Origin: Paratinospora sagittata
Lineage: Eukaryota; Streptophyta; Magnoliopsida; Ranunculales; Menispermaceae
DNA: 64,000 nt
Direction: 5' to 3'
Assembly: GCA_035771175.1 (NCBI GenBank)
Contig: CM069610.1
Coordinates: forward strand, 23,960,501-24,024,500
Below are positions 61,259-64,000 of the stretch, piece after piece. Within the stretch, counting starts at the first letter, position 1. The number at the start of each line of letters is the position of its first letter. The notes beneath the pieces were generated by a model that ran no database searches, was not told where the DNA came from, and was given only the letters and a program-made list of their open reading frames with translations. A program made the translations under genes and the position numbers.

Positions 61259-61357
61259 GTGTTTTATAAAATTAGAAGTTACGGGTTAAAGGGCAAGAGA
61301 GTACAAAATGATTTGAATTCAAATGTTTAATCTAAAGTTGTTTTGGGCGTGCGAGAC

Positions 61358-62543
61358 AATGGGAATCATCTAGGTGTTAGTAGAGAATATTTCAATTAAG
61401 ACAACCTGGAGAAATTGTATAAGGAATAGAAAAATCGAGCAAGCAGAAGTGCCCACATTTTTCTCGTTAGAAATATCAGATTTTTTTCACAGACGTGGAT
61501 AGCGTGCTATTGGGTTGTGTATCATGTTCTCAATTGACAGATAGCTGGCTATAGCAGATCGATATACACAAACCCGAGAGCTCGAGTTTTACGGACTTTC
61601 CGATAGCGTGTTATCGAGGCCTATATCGCGCTATTGCCCATTTTACTAAAAATGGAAAGGTCACGGCAACAGCTTTATAGCGAAGTATCAAAGGGGATAG
61701 CGCGGTATAGACAATTTTTCTGAATAACAAATGTTTTGTTATAGAACCCTATCAGCGTGCTGTCAACATTGATAGTGCGCTAGTGCCTTCAGGAAAATCT
61801 TGGCAAATTGCTGGATATCCTTAGTTTTGTAAAATTAATATTTTGACACTCAACAACCATTCCATTAACTCAAAACATATTGTATAAGATTAAAAACTTT
61901 TAAATAATTCAAAACTCATTGAAATTATGATTAAAACCTTTCGGAAAACATTTTTTCAAAATGAAATACTATATCGAAGTGATTTTGAAGACTTTGCAGA
62001 TTTCAGAGTTTTAGTGCTGAGATTGATCGAGAGGTTACCCTACACACCAAAGATCAAACTAATGCCTTACTTAGGCATGAGCAATGTCTTCGTTCTTTTA
62101 GCTTGATCTTTGTAGACTTCGAAAGCTATTGTTTGATGTGTTTTTGATGCAAGACAATTGATGTGTTCTTTTTTGTTGTGTTATCATACCGAGACCACTT
62201 CATATATACTTACAACTTAAAACAATGGATAGCCTCTGCAAATCTAAGCACAAAAGGGATAAAATGATGGACTTGCTGATCAACGACGTTATCATCAAGA
62301 CAGATTGCAATTTTGATTCTATTCGAACCTTGTTTTGACATATGCAAGAATCAATACTTTCTTCTCTTGAAAAACTCTTTGGAAAGCTCAATCTAACTTG
62401 CAAAAATCGTGTGTGTTGTATTTTTGAAAATCAGAGAATGAGTGTTTTATAAAATTAGAAGTTGCGGGTAAAGGGCAAGAGAGTACAAAATGATTTGAAT
62501 TCAAAACATTGTTTAATCTAAAGTTGTTTTGGGCGTGCGAGAC
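61358..62543 (+). repeat. Satellite copy 53
   Basis: Length 1186 bp. Tags: G start, CTG loop, ATCC middle, full indel site with 'gagcaatgtc', A end, gaattc tail. It belongs with copies 15 and 46. Private changes: 'ttctgaataac', 'aaatgatggac', 'cgaaccttg', 'gacatatgc' and 'gcgggtaaagg' (one base short). Confidence 0.97.
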
Positions 62544-63731
62544 AATGGGAATCATCTAGGTGTTAGAAGAGAATATTTCAATTAAGACAACCTGGAGAAA
62601 TTGTATAAGGAATAGAAAAATCGAGCAAGCAGAAGTGCCCACATTTTTCTCGTTAGAAATATCAGATTTTTTTCACAGACGTTGATAGCGTGCTATTGGG
62701 TTGTGTATCATGTTCTCAATTGACAGATAGCAGGCGATAGCAGATTGATATACACAAACCCGAGAGCTCGAGTTTTACGGACTTTCCGATAGCGTGTTAT
62801 TGAGGCCTATATCGCGCTATTGCCCATTTTACTAAAAATGGAAAGGTCACGGCAACAGCTTTATAGCGAAGTATCAAAGGGGATAGCGCGGTATAGACAA
62901 TTTTTCAGAAAAACAAATGTTTTGTTATAGAACCCTATCAGCGTGCTGTCAACACGGATAGTGCGCTAGTGCCTTCAGGAAAATCTTGGCAGATTGCTGG
63001 ATAGCCTTATTTTTGTAAAATTAATATTTTGACACTCAAGAACCATTCCATTAACTCAAAACATATTGTATAAGATTAAAAACTTTTAAATAATTCAAAA
63101 CTCATTGAAATTATGATTAAAACCTTTCGGAAAACATTTTTTCAAAATGAAATACTATATCGAAGTGATTTTGAAGACATTGCAGATTTCAGAGTTTTAG
63201 TGCTGAGATTGATTGAGAGGTTACCCTACATACCAAAGATCAAACAAAAGGCCTTACTTAGGCATGAGATTTGTCTTCGTTCTTTTAGCTTGATCTTTGT
63301 AGACTTCGAAAGCTATTGTTTGATGTGTTCTTGATGCAAGACAATTGATGTGTTCTTTTTTGTTGTGTTATCTTACCGAGACCACTTCATATATACTTAC
63401 AACTTAAAACAATGGATAGCCTCTGCAAATCTAAGCACAAAAGGGATAAAATGAAGGACTTGCTGATCAACAACGTTATCATCAAGACAGATTGCAATTT
63501 TGATTCTATTCGAAACTTGTTTTGACAAATGCAAGAATCAATTCTTTCTTCACTTGAAAAACTCTTTGGAAAGCTCAATCTAACTTGCAAAAATCGTGTG
63601 TGTTGTATTTTTGAAAATCAGAGAATGAGTGTTTTATAAAATTAGAAGTTGCGGGTTAAAGGGCAAGAGAGTACAAAATGATTTGAATTGAAAACATTGT
63701 TTAATCTAAAGTTGTTTTGGGCGTGCGAGAC
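62544..63731 (+). repeat. Satellite copy 54, most diverged full-length copy
   Basis: Length 1188 bp. Tags: G start, CAG loop, TTT middle, full indel site, A end, gaattg tail. It has about a dozen private changes, among them 'gttagaagag', 'ggcagattgc', 'gaagacatt', 'gattgagagg', 'tacatacc', 'caaacaaaaggcc' (one base longer), 'gatttgtc', 'caacaacg', 'cgaaacttg' and 'tctttcttcac'. The insertion opens the longest version of the first plus-strand frame. Confidence 0.97.
63113..63334 (+). other. Extended version of frame 1 in copy 54
   Basis: The frame has 73 codons, starting MIKTFRKTFF and ending FESYCLMCS. It is longer than in the other copies because 'caaacaaaaggcc' has one base more than the usual 'caaactaatgcc', which joins two frames that are otherwise out of register. 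No domain is recognised. Copy 54 is also the most diverged copy, so it may keep an older state, or the insertion may be recent. Confidence 0.3.
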
Positions 63732-64000
63732 AATGGGAATCATCTAGGTGTTAGTAGAGAATATTTCAATTAAGACAACCTGGAGAAATTGTATAAGGAA
63801 TAGAAAAATCGAGCAAGCAGAAGTGCCCACATTTTTCTCGTTAGAAATATCAGATTTTTTTCACAGACGTGGATAGCGTGCTATTGGGTTGTGTATCATG
63901 TTCTCAATTGACAGATAGCTGGCTATAGCAGATCGATATACACAAACTCGAGAGCTCGAGTTTTACGGACTTCCCGATAGCGTGTAATCGAGGCCTATAT
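63732..64000 (+). repeat. Satellite copy 55, cut by the window end
   Basis: Only the first 269 bp are present. Tags: G start, CTG loop. 'aaactcgag', 'cttcccgatag' and 'gtgtaatcg' are private, so divergence stays high up to the last base. Confidence 0.96.

Larger units (their letters stand above)
55757..61357 (+). repeat. Nested duplications, copies 48-52
   Basis: The right part of copy 48 plus copy 49 recurs as the right part of copy 51 plus copy 52 (3563 bp offset: 'catgatatatg', 'tctcctcttg', 'caggcaatag'). Separately, the right end of copy 49 plus the left part of copy 50 recurs as the right end of copy 50 plus the left part of copy 51 (1188 bp offset: B/gaattc followed by 'gcaaggag'). 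So a single-monomer event and a trimer event overlap here. Confidence 0.85.
60507..61357 (+). repeat. Satellite copy 52, with internal deletion
   Basis: Length 851 bp, about 333 bp short. Tags: G start, 'caggcaatagcagattg' loop as in copy 49, TTT middle, full indel site, gaattc-del4 tail with 'gttacggg'. The sequence runs normally to 'gagatatgt', then joins 'atttttaaaaatc' of the monomer's 3' part. The right arm of the long inverted repeat, the TATA-like stretch and the second short frame are all lost. Confidence 0.97.
1..64000 (+). repeat. Satellite array, about 1,187-bp monomer, 54 copies plus a partial 55th
   Basis: The same sequence recurs head to tail from the first to the last base. 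Measured from 'aatgggaatcatc' to the next occurrence, copy length is 1182-1188 bp, except copy 52 at 851 bp. All copies point the same way. No unrelated sequence lies between copies, so every stretch without a gene in this window is satellite. Length classes come from a few small indels: a 6T/7T run near offset 819, minus-1 or minus-4 near offset 677, and minus-4 near offset 1140. Most monomers carry overlapping SacI and XhoI sites (gagctcgag, offset about 219) and a HindIII site (aagctt, offset about 969), which should give a 1.19-kb ladder. EcoRI sites occur only in gaattc-tail copies. The family is not one I recognise by name. A centromeric, pericentromeric or knob location is possible but nothing here shows it. 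Confidence 0.98.

Noticed and set aside
1..64000. CRISPR array
   Set aside because: The repeat unit is about 1.19 kb with no unique spacers, and no cas genes are present.

Overview
The whole window is one uninterrupted head-to-tail tandem array of a roughly 1,187-bp satellite monomer. I count 54 copies plus a 269-bp start of a 55th, all on the same strand. No gene, transposon insertion, RNA gene, CRISPR array or microsatellite interrupts it, and neither array edge is inside the window. Copy phase is set arbitrarily at the recurring 'aatgggaatcatc', because position 1 falls there. The DNA is AT-rich, with no bacterial gene organisation and no dense coding. This is eukaryotic nuclear satellite DNA; plant or animal cannot be settled from the sequence. 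One 'aaaacaatgg' context resembles a plant start context, which is weak evidence.

Each monomer has the same internal plan (offsets in copy 1). Bases 1-140 have no visible feature. Bases 141-426 hold a cluster of about eight degenerate quasi-palindromes around ATAGCG(N)GCTAT, including two longer stems (245-278 and 392-418). Bases 430-570 are AT-rich. Bases 570-749 hold a small plus-strand open frame, overlapped at 691-755 by a strong imperfect inverted repeat that encloses a 6-bp hairpin. A TATATA stretch (846-851) and a second short plus-strand frame (868-981) follow, then about 200 bp without features. The short frames are broken in nearly all copies. They may be decayed coding sequence caught up in the repeat, or chance.

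Copies are nearly identical but carry linked diagnostic variants, and I use these tags in the copy entries. START (offset about 64): C = aacgaatagacaaat, G = aaggaatagaaaaat, P = aaggaatacaaaaat. LOOP (about 187): CTG = ctggctatagcagatcgat, CAG = caggcgatagcagattgat, CGG = cgggcgatagcagattgat. MID (about 448): ATCC = gatatccttagttttg, TTT = gatagccttatttttg, TAT = gatagccttatatttg. INDEL (about 677): full = gttaccctacacacc, minus-1 = gttaccctcacacc, minus-4 = gtctacacacc. END (about 1035): A = ttgcaaaaatcg, B = ttgaaaaa(a/t)tcg. TAIL (about 1140): gaattg, gaattc, or gaattc-del4 (gaattcaaatg).

These tags show the array's history. A trimer of about 3.56 kb is the main higher-order unit: copies 5-7/8-10, 17-19/20-22, 48-49/51-52, and a period-3 variant at copies 25/28/31. 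A dimer (35-36/37-38) and a 4-copy offset (39-41/43-45) also occur. Several monomers (8, 19, 37, 50, 51) are chimeras with the left part of one type and the right part of another, as expected at unequal-crossover junctions. Copies 24-32 form a homogeneous block. Rare variants are also shared by copy pairs about 36 kb apart (3-4/33-34 and 14-15/45-46). Towards the right end, copy 52 carries an internal deletion of about 333 bp and copies 53-55 accumulate private changes, so an array edge may lie not far beyond position 64000.
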